Shown here one piece after another: positions 24,465 through 36,879 of a stretch of 64,000 nucleotides of DNA; position 1 is the first letter of the stretch; every line of letters begins with the position of its first letter. The notes beneath the pieces are model-generated. The model was not told the DNA's origin, made no database searches, and was given only the letters and a program-made list of their open reading frames with translations. The position numbers and the translations under genes are program-made. Origin of the DNA: Allolobophora icterica. Taxonomy: Eukaryota; Annelida; Clitellata; Crassiclitellata; Lumbricidae. The stretch is from the NCBI GenBank assembly GCA_963556255.1, contig OY744612.1, forward strand, positions 26,327,637 to 26,391,636. The letters are read 5' to 3'.

Positions 24465-24790
24465 ATACATTCATACACACACATACATACATACATACGC
24501 ACACATAGATACATACATACATACATACACACATACATGTATACACACATACACATACATACATACATACACACATTTACATACAGACATACATACATAC
24601 ATACAAACACACATACATACACACACATACATACATACACATACATTTATACATACACACACTACATACACAAATACATACACACATACCCACGCATGCA
24701 CAATCGCACGCGCCTACATCCACAGAAAACATCGATACAGTATACTCATACATACATACATACATACATACATGCATACATAGTATATAT
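24465..24790. repeat. Degenerate CATA/CACA microsatellite
   Basis: Imperfect CATACATA and ACACAC words over about 320 bp, with a non-repetitive spacer near 24700. Confidence 0.85.
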
Positions 24791-24890
24791 ATATATGAAC
24801 ATTTACATACACATGAATCTAAATACACACCTGTACGTACATATGTATATGTGTATTCATATCTCATACAAACACCAAGTTATATTAGAC

Positions 24891-25276
24891 CACTGGCGTA
24901 AACTTCTACAAAATATTGGGGGGGGCATTTTCCCGACAAATTTCTGAATTTACAAAATCTTTTTCGGAATTTCATCTTCAAAAAAAGTTGATGACTTTTT
25001 TTTTTTTTTTTTAGTCATTCGCCTCTTTTCTTTGTTTCAGGAGCTGCTCCTCATAGCAAACACTACACACCGTCATAAACTTTTCACCGGTTTGTCCTCA
25101 CACCACACTGTCATTAACTTTTTTTACCGATTCCTCTCGAACAAATTTCGTGAAATTAAATATACCTTCATATTTTTTTTTATTTTCATCTCGATTATTG
25201 GGGGGGGCGTTGCCCCGGCTCCTCGATTATTGGGGGGGCACGTGCCCCGGCTGCCCCCCCAGAGTCTACGCCTATG
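24891..25276. mobile_element. hAT MITE (386 bp)
   Basis: Ends CACTGGCGTAAACT and AGTCTACGCCTATG with exact duplication TATTAGAC (24883-24890 and 25277-25284). It contains two tandem copies of a GATTATTGGGGGGGC module near the right end. Similar left ends without an identified right end occur at 30119 and 33271. Confidence 0.87.
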
Positions 25277-25377
25277 TATTAGACATAATTTGGGATAAAT
25301 GCTCATCTTTTATGTTACCCTTAATGGCTCTTCGATACAACGGCTTGCGTTGAAAGGATACAATGGGTATGAGGTGT

Positions 25378-25604
25378 TAGGGATTTCATTTTCTTAGCCT
25401 CTGCAAATGAGAGCGGGTGGCGAGTCCCCTCCTTCCCCGTTTGACCTTCCCACCAACAGTGTACTGTCAATGTACTCATTCAGATGAGTTCGTTAGGGAG
25501 CGCAAGGGAAACAGAAACGTCGAAACATTTTTCGGGGATTTGAACCTCAGACCCATCGGTTGACAGTCCGGCGCGCTAACCACTATGACTACCGTGCACC
25601 TCCG
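25378..25604 (-). mobile_element. tRNA-derived SINE, copy 2
   Basis: Minus strand head GGTGCACGGTAGTCATAG with A-box-like GTGGTTAGCGCGCC and B box GAGGTTCAAATCCCC. The body shares GAGAGCGGGTGG (plus strand) and flanking words with the copy at 21428-21647. Confidence 0.72.
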
Positions 25605-26542
25605 GACGTTACTTAGGTAATGCTGCACATAATTATAATCATAAGGCTCTATATAAAGCCTGGTTGTGTTACATTAGGACTACGTTTGACAGACGATGTA
25701 AACGAAGAAGTAACAAGATTTAGATTTTAGACTAATCAGGTGGAAGGGAGAAATGGAGCTGAGGAACGAACGAAGCCACGATGGGGGAGGGGTCATTCGT
25801 TTGCACCCATCATCACCAACGAACAGGTTCTTCAGCAACTGACTATAAAGACGACGATAACGATAATGATGACGGTCGTTGACGTTATGATAATGGTCTT
25901 GATGAATGGCAATGACGATGATGGTGGTTGTGACGATGACGATGATGGCGATGATAATGATGATGAAATTAGAATCGGTTTAAGTTGTTGAAAGTATGAA
26001 CTATAAAATCTAACGATGTGTGCATCTAATGGAAAATGATCATCGTTGAATAACCTATAATCGTGTCTTACCTGTGAACAAGTCAACATAATCCACACGC
26101 TTTCAATCACCTGTCTAGTACCACGCTCTCAGGTGAATAAGGACAGGTAGGCCTATACATTGCAACGCATAACAAAGCATAATTTAGAGAAAGACGGAGA
26201 CAGACAGAGAGACAGCCGGATGACGTTACTTAGGTAATGCTGCACATACTGGCCAGTGCAACTAGCTGTCGAATCCACATGCCTCTCATTAGAAAGTCAA
26301 CGGCCTAAGCTAGAAAATTCAGACTGCAGACTAATGAATAATAACTACGGCCTCAGCCTGACAGAGTGACAGCCGACCAACCACTTGTTACAAAGCGACA
26401 CCTGTTGACGCACTTCTGTCCCTACAGGCGACGACTAGAACACCAGCGGAGTCGCATAACATAAAACTCGTATACGAACGCTCGCCCACTTAATCTCATA
26501 AATATTAATGATCTCATAGGGCCTGCTATACAGAGGCTTAAA

Positions 26543-26602
<60 letters not shown>

Positions 26603-27150
26603 GTACATAGCAATATGTGTGTGTATTCATATGTGATACATACACCAAGCTACAAGCAGATATTTACATTTTGGAATAATGCTCACCTTTTTATGTGAAC
26701 CTTAATGTAGACCCTATGCCGTTCAATACAATTACATGCAGCAGACTAAAAGCAAATTAGTAGCCTTCATTTGCATCTGACAAGCGCACATGCATTGCAT
26801 TGTATACAACGATTACATATACATTTGAAAATAAACTATGACAGCCTAGGAGCACTTTATAAAGTCAGGACTGCACGATTAAATATGACTAAAGATACAC
26901 CAATTGAATTAACAAAACTATTTTGAGCAATTTAGCCTGAAAGCTTCTCTTGCGAAGTGAGTAGACCTATATACTTGTCCTCACAGAGAGGTGGCAAGAG
27001 CTGACGAATGCAATGTCTGAGGAACTGCGATAGAAGAACTTCCTGCCTGATCGGTCTTCTTCTGGGGGAGAACTTTTAGTCCCTCGGGCTCGCTCCACAA
27101 TTAGGCTACGCCGGGCTTTCTCCATTGCTGGCAGTGCATATTTTAAGGAA
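25605..27150. other. Non-coding, with a 27-bp repeated word and an (AT)n tract
   Basis: An exact 27-bp direct repeat occurs at 25605-25631 and 26222-26248. A GATGAC-type imperfect repeat is at 25850-25970. (AT)n lies at 26543-26601. No gene was recognised. Confidence 0.5.
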
Positions 27151-27589
27151 TTTTGACTACTGGGACAAAATCAGCCATGGGTCTATAGTTCATGATCTTT
27201 CTTTGGAACTCGTCTCTCAGAGGTGAGTCGGAGAAAGTCGGCCATGATCTGGTCGAAGAACTTTTTTAAAGGAATTAATCTTCACAAACTTACAACTTTT
27301 AGACTTTTTCTAAAAAAATTTCAAAATTCATCTTTAAAAAAAATTGATGACCTTTTTTTTAGTCATCACCTTCTTTTACAACTTTTCTCGGGTCTCCCAA
27401 CCAATAACAAGGGGTCATTCAACAATAATGTCATACCTTTCTCATTATACTACTGGGACAAATCTTTCAATTCTTCCAACATTTGTCCCACTAGTTGTAC
27501 TTTATACATACATTGCCTGGGACAAATCGCTCTGACTACTGGGACAAATCCTAAGACTACTGGGACATTTGTCCCACTAGTTATACAGT

Positions 27590-27790
27590 TAAAATATGCC
27601 CTGATTGCTGGGCTCTCCATTTGGAATGGTCTTCCGTTACAGATTCGCCTTCTCCCTAGGGGTAACACATCTGCTTTTTACAAGCTGCTCAAGTCTAATC
27701 TCTATTGCCGTGGCTGGGCTGGGAGCGCTTCTGAGTAGGTTTCTTGAGGGTGCGCTATATTAAATTTTTGAATGAATGAATTAATTAATT
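27590..27790 (+). mobile_element. LINE 3' end fragment
   Basis: Reads LIAGLSIWNGLPLQIRLLP, then FYKLLKSNLYCRGWAGSASE and a stop, GTGCGCTATATTAAAT and a (TGAA)n tail. Upstream, 27150-27580 has several copies of GACTACTGGGACAAAT-type words and a repeat also seen at 44930-45200. Confidence 0.7.
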
Positions 27791-28971
27791 AATGAATGAA
27801 TTAATGAATGATCGAGCAATCAGCTCTGATTCCCACATGTTTGTCATCTGGAAGCCTTTTTCAGAACTGCTTCAATGCGGATAACATATGTGGAGTGAGA
27901 AATCCAGGATATATATAGGCAGGCAGTGCAGTGAGTGCACACATGATTCTAGAAAGAACGATCGCTTGAAAGATGACATCCAGATTCCAGATATGTATGC
28001 CGCGATGTCTTAACTTGTCAGACTAAGAATGTAGTTAACATGGTTTGAAAACTTAAGATTACACTGTTGGATGAGTCCAAGCAGCTTAAGTCACTATCTA
28101 GCTGATTCTAAATGCTCAGTATCCCGTGTAGGGGCAGACAGATCACCCGCAGTCAGTCGCTGAGGAGTTACCGACTGACTTAATGAGTTAGCGACTGATT
28201 TAGCGACCCAGTCAACTAAGTCACATGCTTATCAACTGACTATAAGTTGCTTAGACTTGTCGACTGACCTGACTTACCGACTTGCTATCGACTTCTCAGG
28301 TAATCAGGTAGGCCTATGTCTGTTAGTCACCTAACAATATAATGCATTTTACTGCTTACTGTACTGACCGTTCCGTCATTTCTGTGGGCATTAGATAGGA
28401 CCCATAGGGGCTCTATGCGAGTCCAATATGGGAATATAGGTCCTATATGGGTTCCGCTCCATGTGGGCATGCTGACAGGGGACAGGCCGTTGACTGTGAA
28501 ATGTGAATGTGAATTTGTGAAAGGTGACAGACATATTTGAGTGTTTATAAAAGGAATAAAGTATACGACTAAGTTCAAGGCCGGATTTCTTTCGGGAACG
28601 CAAATGGGCGCTCAGAGCCGTAGCAACAAAGAACGTGGCCTCCTCCGAACATACGCCCTACACTGTACATGTATGTATCAAAACAGTATCATAATGACTT
28701 CACGCCATTCACGGTTATGTTTTGCCACTTTTAGGGCCCCCTTTCTTGCGGGGCTCCTCCGGTCGGAGGGTACGGAGGGCGGTCGCTACGCCTCTGTGGC
28801 CGCTTATATTCCCAATTTTACAAACATATCAAATTATCTGACTTCATCTGCAGTTATAGGCTATACCGCTCGCTGAAGTCGTTGAAACCAGCGTGCTTTC
28901 AACGATGCGTTTGCTTGTATACAAAGAGACGCCATTGTCGATGAAAACAAGTGCGTGACGTCAGGTAACGT

Positions 28972-29158
28972 CATGGGCGGCGATCCCGGGGTGTCGAGGG
29001 GGACAAGACCCCCACCTTTAACAGTGGGGGACACAGTATACAGTTCCCCCAAATTTGGAAGAAATACCAAAAAGGGTCAAAACTTTTTCACCTCTTTTTG
29101 ACCAGATCAGTTCAAGTGTCACTTGACCCCCACCTGTCAAACAAGGTCGCCGCCAGTG
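28972..29158. mobile_element. hAT MITE (187 bp)
   Basis: Left end CATGGGCGGCGATC, right end GGTCGCCGCCAGTG. The duplication GGTAACGT/GGTAACGA (28964-28971, 29159-29166) matches at 7 of 8. Same family as 44911-45390; a third, partial copy lies near 63718. Confidence 0.75.
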
Positions 29159-29649
29159 GGTAACGAAGACATCTTAGTCGTGGTAGTAAGTATAGCTAGT
29201 AAAGTAGTAAGTAGGTAGGTAATAAGGTTGTAAGTAAAGAACTGGTGATCTGATATCGACTCATTGTTAGACTGTTTGTTAGTGTGTTGCACGGTGACTC
29301 GTACCTTATAGGCGATTAATTGTTGCTCCTGTCCTGCTGCTGATGTCTTCGTCAAATCGAAACTCGGAGACCGCAAATATAACAATAAGCAAAATATTAA
29401 AAGAACGAAGTTGCTAGCAGTAGATGGCTTAGCGACTGATTTCGACTTGAGGGCTTAATTAACGGCGGCGGATGGAGGCGGCGGATGGAGGCGGCGTCTG
29501 GGACTAGGCAGACAACGGTCTAAAGTATGCTCGATATGCCTACCACGCCGCCTGAAAATTATCTCTTTTGTTTTTGAGACGTTTATCTTGAGTTTGTAGG
29601 TTCGTAAGAAAGGCCCAGTAAGGAATATTGTCGAATATTGTCTGTCTGT

Positions 29650-29913
<264 letters not shown>

Positions 29914-30475
29914 CGTAGACTCGGGGGCCAGCCGGGGCACGTGCCTCCCTATAACTGAGATGGACTGTACACCCAATGCAACAAGTGTAGAATGAATAAC
30001 CAAATCCCCCTTCCTCCATATTACGCATAGTTCAAGTGCCTCCTGATTTCATCAGCAACCCCTCTATTGGATTAGTCGTAACTGTTCATAAAAAATTAGA
30101 CTTTCCTGCTTCCACAAGCACTGGCGTAAACTTGTCCAAAATATTGGGGGGGGGGGCATCCGTCCATCTATCCGTTCGTCCGTCCGTCCATCCATCCATC
30201 ATCAATGTTTCATTTTATATTAGTTTTTTTCGTGTAAATTTCTATCATAATCCACTCCAAAGGCTTGAATATCGTGTTAAGTGCATTCTGAGTAAACATT
30301 TCTCGAACGTAGCTGAGCGATCAGATTTCAGGTCTGAAAGTTTCCCTGTAAAAACCTACCCGCCATCTGGCGAATCGAAACGAAAACACTAACTTCCATT
30401 CGTAAACGTAATCTCGAGATTTCTACAGCGTCCAAAAAGCGAAGCATATTCTTAGGAGCTTAGTAAAATCATAAT

Positions 30476-30615
30476 CATAGGCGTAATTTACGAGGGGGTA
30501 CGAGCGGTAGGCCTACCCGTACCTCCCACTTTTTGTAGAATGAATAACCAAATTCCCCCCGGTACGGCCTACCTAATTTCTAACATCAGGTACCGCACCC
30601 CCACTTTTCATACTT
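30476..30615. mobile_element. Partial hAT MITE of the GGCGTAATTT family
   Basis: CATAGGCGTAATTTACGAGG followed by two blocks of GTACC/CCCC words matches the ends of the elements at 15008 and 50617, but the right terminus is eroded. Confidence 0.45.
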
Positions 30616-30859
30616 AGGCCTATTGTTTGTGTCCAATGATGGGCAATAGTTAACTAAAAAGTTGCTAACTTGTAGTTTAACTAATGTTTTTAGTTAAGGA
30701 TGAAGTTTAACTAAAAAACATAGTTTAGTTAAAACCATATGTAGTTTAACTAAAAAATTTAGTTGCTAACTAAAAAGTTTAACTAAAAAATTAGCAATAC
30801 GCAACTATTCTCCGCAATGAACATTGGACACTGTCAACAACTCAACGCGAAACTTATTG

Positions 30860-32925
30860 ATTAACACTGCATGGTTTTAGCATTAACACCGGTATTCCTC
30901 AAGCCCGCCTGTCCTTCCTTGAGAGGGTTCTTCGGTCTGCGGCGCGCCTTGTTGGCTCCATACCTCGCTATGGCAGTGTATCCTCCTATATGCATCATAC
31001 TCTTCATTGGCTTCCCATCCGGCAGCGTATCCTGTATCGGCTTTGCTCTCTCGCCTGGCAATGTGTTTTGGGTATGACTCCTTCCTACGGTCCTACCTAT
31101 GCTCTGTTTTTACTCTCTCTTCTTCTCTTACGGGTCGCTCAGCCCTCCGTTCCTCCTCTAGGGGCGACTTTAATTATAGTCCCATATGCCCGCACTGCTA
31201 CTATGCAGCGCCCAGCATTCTCTGTCGCTGGTCCAACTGCGTGGAATGACTTACCATCTTTCCTTCGCCTATCTCCTCGTACTCACCCGTCTTCTTTTTA
31301 CACTCTATTGAAAACTTTTCTCTTTGATCAGGCCTGGCCAGTGGCGTACCGAAGGGCGGGGGGGGCAGAGGGGGCGAGTCGCCCCGGGCGGCACTTTTGC
31401 AGGGGCGGCAAATAGGGCTGAAGAAAAATATAAAAAGTGATTTTTTTGTATAAAAAATGAAAAATCATAGGAGAAAGAAAGAAAGAAAAGGAAGGAAAGA
31501 AAACATCCGTCACTTTGGTCAAGACGGCTTGGCTTCCGTTGATCGTTATAGGGCGGCATCACTCTTAGAGGTAAACTTATACGTTAAACACTAAAAAGAA
31601 CTGCAGAAAAGGAGACGGAATCGCATTTATCTACTAAACAGTCTACTTTAAAGCATATTTTTGCTATGCTACCCTTCATAATCGTAATATATAGGCCCTA
31701 TACGCTATATGTAGGCTATAGGTATCTAAACGAATTAATGACTTAGAATAAATTTTAATCACAAACTATCAATATCACTACCACAGCCTTTCACCACTTA
31801 GTTGGTCCTCTTTTTAAAATTAATCCTAAATTTTTTCTGGTTTTGAAATTACCACTTATCCTTTCAACAGAGTTTAGTAGTATTCTGATAGTATTCAGCT
31901 ATTTTCGAATTTCGGTTAGGCCTACTCGCTATTTACATTTTCCTTTTGCGGTTTTGAAATAATGCTGCAGACTGCAGTTGTTTTATAATGTTTACTAACT
32001 ATGAACATATTAACCATAACCATAACCATAACCATAAGTTTTATTACTTCGCATAATATCATAATATGCAGTGACAGAAATAATATCATTCACAGTAAAG
32101 TTTATACTATTATACTAAGCTTATTATCCGGTAAATAAAATACAATGTTTAATTGTTTAATTTGATTGTTATTTAAACCTAAACTTCTACTGCGCACTAA
32201 ACCTCGCAAGATGACGATAATAACATAGGCCTAGCCTAATGGTAATAATGGTAATTATAACACAGGCCTAATATGTATACGTCCTATAGATGTATGTACA
32301 CTGTACTGTATACGCACGAGTCAGCGACAGTCGCAAGTCGAGCAATAATTAAATGTTTCAGGAATTGTTTTAAATGTGCAATGATGAAAGGCTGTTAACC
32401 GCTGTTTTGCGGGAAATGAATCGTAATTAATAATTATTATGATTTTATACGCTCAGGCGCCGCTCGCCATGTGCAGTGATAAATTTTCCTCAAAACATGC
32501 CCTGAAATGTTTTATTATCTAATAAAATAGATTTCATGCAATAAAATGTTTAATTATCTAATAAAATAGATTTCATACAATAAAATGTTTAATTATCTAA
32601 TAAAATAGATTTCAGGAGGCCTATAAAGTAAAAAAAAGGATAATTACAAAATACAGTGAAAGTGACAAATCCAGAAAAGGTTGTAAAGAAAAAGGTTATA
32701 AACTGTATCAAACAAAACTGTATATGTAACACGATCGTGATGTAATATCTTAGAGAAAATAGCATATCGAAAATTAAGTGACCAAGGGCGGCATTTTGGG
32801 CCCTCGCCCCGGGCGGCATTTCAGCTCCGTACGCCACTGGGCCTGGCTTGGGAGTGCCTCTGAGTAGAGCCCTTGAAGAGGCGCTATATAAATTCCATGA
32901 TTGATTGATTCCATGATTGATTGAT
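30860..32925 (+). mobile_element. CR1/L2-like LINE 3' portion, split by a hAT element
   Basis: Left part reads ARLVGSIPRYGSVSSYMHHT, LHWLPIRQRILYRL, then AFSVAGPTAWNDLPSFLRL and LLKTFLFDQAW. After the hAT it resumes GLAW-type sequence, GAGGCGCTATATAAAT and (TTGA)n. Removing 31339-32839 and one 8-bp duplication restores the contiguous 3' end. Confidence 0.8.
31339..32839. mobile_element. hAT element (1.5 kb, no transposase) inserted in the LINE
   Basis: Ends CAGTGGCGTACCGAAGG and CGTACGCCACTG with exact duplication GGCCTGGC at 31331-31338 and 32840-32847. Subterminal GGGCGGCA/GCCCCGGG words occur at both ends. The middle is AT-rich and includes a triplicated word around 32510-32610. No transposase frame. 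Confidence 0.9.
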
Positions 32926-33597
32926 TAACAGCCTGTGTTTTCAAATTCATACACTACTTACAGTAGGCCTACGCCTGTAACTGTAGGCTATGCTAGAACA
33001 GTAGGCCTACACATTGCATAGTTGGAAGGTGAAATTGTCATTGACGCTCTGCATTGTTACAGTTCACTTAACCTCTGTTATTGTGAAAATGTTTGTCGTT
33101 AAAAGTTGGAAAAAAATTGGAAGAAGTTTAACTAAGCTTACTTTTTTAGTTTAATTAACTAATTTCCAAAATCAGTTGCCAACTTTAGCCTAGTTAAACT
33201 TTTTTTGTTCCAAAATAGTTTTAGTTTAGTGCCCATCACTGTTAATATTTTATCTGAGGAAGCCATCAAGCACTGGCGTAAACTTGTCCAAAATATTGGG
33301 GGGCATAGGTTCTGGAAAAGTTGTTTTTTGTTGTTTTTTTTCGTTTTAATGGTTTTTGTTGTTTTTAAGATTTTCAGATTTCGGATCCTAAAACTCTAAA
33401 AAATGGCATGAACAAGAGCTCCAACTCAGTTTCATTCAGTTAATTGCGATTTCCGAAAATTAAAAATCATTAAATCAATGTTATTAAAATAACTTCTAAA
33501 AAAATAAGAAATTTATTTTTATGTAAAACAAAAAATTTTGTGGTTTTCTCTTTCTTTTGGTTTTGTTTAAAACCAAATACCGAAAAAACTTTTTTCA

Positions 33598-33643
33598 CCT
33601 CTAGTCTGGACAGTCAGCAGAGGCTGACTGTCCAGACTAGAGG
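33598..33643. repeat. Perfect 21-bp hairpin with 4-nt loop
   Basis: CCTCTAGTCTGGACAGTCAG plus C, loop AGAG, then the exact reverse complement. It is followed at once by (ATC)n at 33645-33705. Confidence 0.9.
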
Positions 33644-33705
<62 letters not shown>

Positions 33706-33769
33706 AGTCTATAATTATTATTATTTGGTACCCTCACTTTCTAGACCAAAGTTAGGCCCCTACGTCCCT

Positions 33770-34325
33770 GGAATAAATGCCTATTATTACGTCATTTCAA
33801 TTATGAAACTTTTTAGTTAGTAAATTTAAATGTTAAGAATAAAGGCCATTTTTACGTCACTTTAATTTTGAAACACGTCTATTGTATATATGTTTTACTA
33901 TATATTAAAACCAAAGGCCCGTTGTCATTGTTACGTCACTTCAATTTTGAAACACATTATTTTAGTAATTTCTAGATTTAGAGAATAAAGGCCTTTGTTA
34001 CGTCACTTCAATTATGAAAGACTGTATAGTTATTTTTCAGTTTACATTCAGAGAATAAAGGCCTTTGTTACGTCACTTCAGCTATGAAAAAGTGAAAAGT
34101 CTACTGTTATTAAGTTTAAATTTAGAAAATAAAGGCTTATTGCTACGTAATTCCAATTGTTAAAACGTCTATTATTTTTACGTAATCTCAGGTTTAGAGA
34201 ATAAAGGCATTGGCTACGTACTTACGTAACTTAAATTATGAATAAGTCTACTGTTATTAAGTTTAAAGTTAGAGAATAAAAGACTATCAATTGTTACGTA
34301 GGCCCTACGTCATTTCGATTATGGA
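33770..34325. repeat. About 70-bp minisatellite with TTACGTCA core, eight diverged copies
   Basis: Copies share GAATAAAGGCC and TTACGTCACTTCAATT at about 33786, 33853, 33930, 33997, 34067, 34143, 34211 and 34295. Spacing is 67-84 bp. The core contains TGACGTAA on the other strand, a CRE/ATF-like half-palindrome. Confidence 0.8.
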
Positions 34326-34573
34326 ACACGTCCATAACCAGTGTTTAATCTAGTCCCCTCTTCAAGGTTTGTCGGGGGGGGGGGGCAGAAACGGCGACCT
34401 TTTTGGGACAAATTTAATCCGTGTTCCAACGTCCAAAAATTTTAAGGATTTTAGGAATTTAATTCATCCACTTTTCATATCCAGAAGAAACAATGCCCAT
34501 TATTATCTTCATTGGACCTCTGAAGAATCAAAACAATTACCAAACGTCATCATCGTTATTGCCATCATCATCT

Positions 34574-34888
<315 letters not shown>

Positions 34889-35434
34889 CATGTATTAGGC
34901 ATGTTGCATAAACCCCCACCCCACTTTCTAGACCGAAGTTACGCCTCTGATCGTGTATGATGGTCATCGATATATATGGCTTACGCGAATACTCGAGGAG
35001 GCCTATTGGATACCAAATCGAATCCAGCAGTTTGTAGCAGGATATCAAATATATATTCTTCTTCCGCAATTACTTGTCAACTGGATGCAAATCCAGCTTA
35101 AGGCCTCAAAGGATTGCTTTTATGGCCATCCGTTATCAATTTCACATAGGAGACTTGAGATTTGAACCTATAAGACCTATAGGCCTAGTTCAAAAGTGAC
35201 ATAGGCTCTATGCCTACATGTATTGACTATTCTGTCACCATGTCAACTCTCTCACGTCTTTATAAATTTTTATAAAAAGACCAGGGCATTTAGTTAGTCC
35301 TCTTTCCCAACTCAAGTTTCGGAGTCTTTTCCGTTCCTTCCCGGCCAACTCTTTCCGACAGCCCCATAAAGTGTTACTATATATATAGGTAAAACTATAG
35401 TGAGCTTCAACTACTGATGTAAGTGGGGTACATG

Positions 35435-35577
35435 CAGGGTGAGAATTATCGGGGGGGTTAGGGGGTTCAACCCCCTAGTCTTTCTTAGGACCCCATAGTA
35501 AAGTCTCTTCATTGCACACCCAAACTCCACATGAATCAAGGTCTAACCCCAGTCTTTTTTCTACAATTCTCATACTG
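35435..35577. mobile_element. hAT MITE (143 bp)
   Basis: Ends CAGGGTGAGAATT and AATTCTCATACTG. The duplication GGTACATG/GGTACACG (35427-35434, 35578-35585) matches at 7 of 8. The left half matches 16699-16790. Confidence 0.82.
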
Positions 35578-35663
35578 GGTACACGTATGCATCTCGTATA
35601 AATTCTCTAAATTCTAAGTGGTTTAAATCAACTGCGACAGTGCTGTCTAATTGGCAGACGGCT

Positions 35664-36492
35664 TGGGAGTCGTCCATAAAGGACATCCGCAATGAGGGGA
35701 GAGTGAGGGGTTATGCAATGCGTACAAGGGGAGGGGTTATGACCAGTGCGGACGTCCGCATCTGTAATTGATGGGTTTTTTTCAGTACAACCTGAGCCTA
35801 AACACCAACTTCAATCAGGTGGCAGACGGTGGGTAGTAAATTGGTTCGTCATTATAGGCTATAGTAATGTTCCGTTGCGGACGTATCAGTAACTATGCAG
35901 TTCATCAGCATGCACAGGGACTGTCGAGTAATAGTAAACTAAAGATAATAATTATTAGAAAGTGGATTTGAGTTTGACATGCAAAAGCAGCAGAAAGGAA
36001 GTGAGTTGGTGGGTACGCGAGTCCGTGCTGCCACACCGCAGGAGTCTTGTAGCCAATCGTCCTCTGATGCGGACGTCCGCAGAGGGGGAGGGACAATGCC
36101 GGCCTTAGAGGCGTGCGAACCGTGCGGTCGCACGGGGCCCGCAACTTATGGGGGCCCCAAAAGTGTCACAGAATATTAAAATGAACAATATAATCTAATT
36201 ATAATATTATGCTTTCGATCAAATCTTCTATTTTGTAAATAAAAGTCAACTTCCTCTATATCCCAGAATTCTCGTGTAGCCTATATTTAAATTTGACTTG
36301 TACTTGTTAACAATCTACTATTATAAAATGATTTGCAATGAAAAACAAGTTGACTTGTGTCATGGGCGGCCCGTACAGCATACTCTGCACGGGGTCCGAA
36401 ATATCCCAAGGCCCGCACTGGGAGGGAGGGTAAGGCCAAATGCGGACAAGGGGAGGGAGTAGCTATTTTGCGGATGTCTATGGACGATCCCA
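35664..36492. mobile_element. MITE related to the 1318-1787 family, with nested debris
   Basis: Left end TGGGAGTCGTCCATA and right end (reverse complement) TGGGATCGTCCATA, followed by ACATCCGCAA at both ends. Internal GCGGACGTCCGCA words occur at 35752 and 36069. No clear target duplication. Confidence 0.6.
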
Positions 36493-36829
36493 TGCCGTTT
36501 AATCTAAAGTTATCAGGAAGAAAAACAACGACGAAAGAGCAACAGCAATTTAATATACCCGTATATATGGTTCAAGCTAGAGGGATTGGCCTAATAATAC
36601 GTGGATCAGCCTGAATGTGGGCAGGCCGCCGTTCAGAATACTGTTCGAAGGATGACGTAATGGCTGGAGTTCTGCCGAGTTTCCGATTATTTCTGAAGTA
36701 TAAATTTAAATTGTTAAAGAATCGCCTATGATAAAAGTCACGGCTATGGCGGCCATTATAGGAGAATCCAGTATGGCATGCTGCAGTAATTACAATGTAT
36801 GCTAATAAACAATGGTAAAAAACACATAC

Positions 36830-36879
<50 letters not shown>

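Larger units (their letters stand above)
30634..33241. mobile_element. Outer foldback/hAT-like element with GTTTAACTAAAA-rich ends, containing nested insertions
   Basis: Left end CAATGATGGGCAATAG and right end (reverse complement) CAGTGATGGGCACTAA form an inverted pair. Both are followed by arrays of AGTTTAACTAAAA words (30650-30795 and 33115-33225). No target duplication was recognised, so the exact ends are less certain. Confidence 0.6.

Noticed and set aside
30119..30200. Complete hAT MITE starting CACTGGCGTAAACTTG
   Set aside because: The left end matches the 24891 family, but no right end or matching 8-bp duplication was found.
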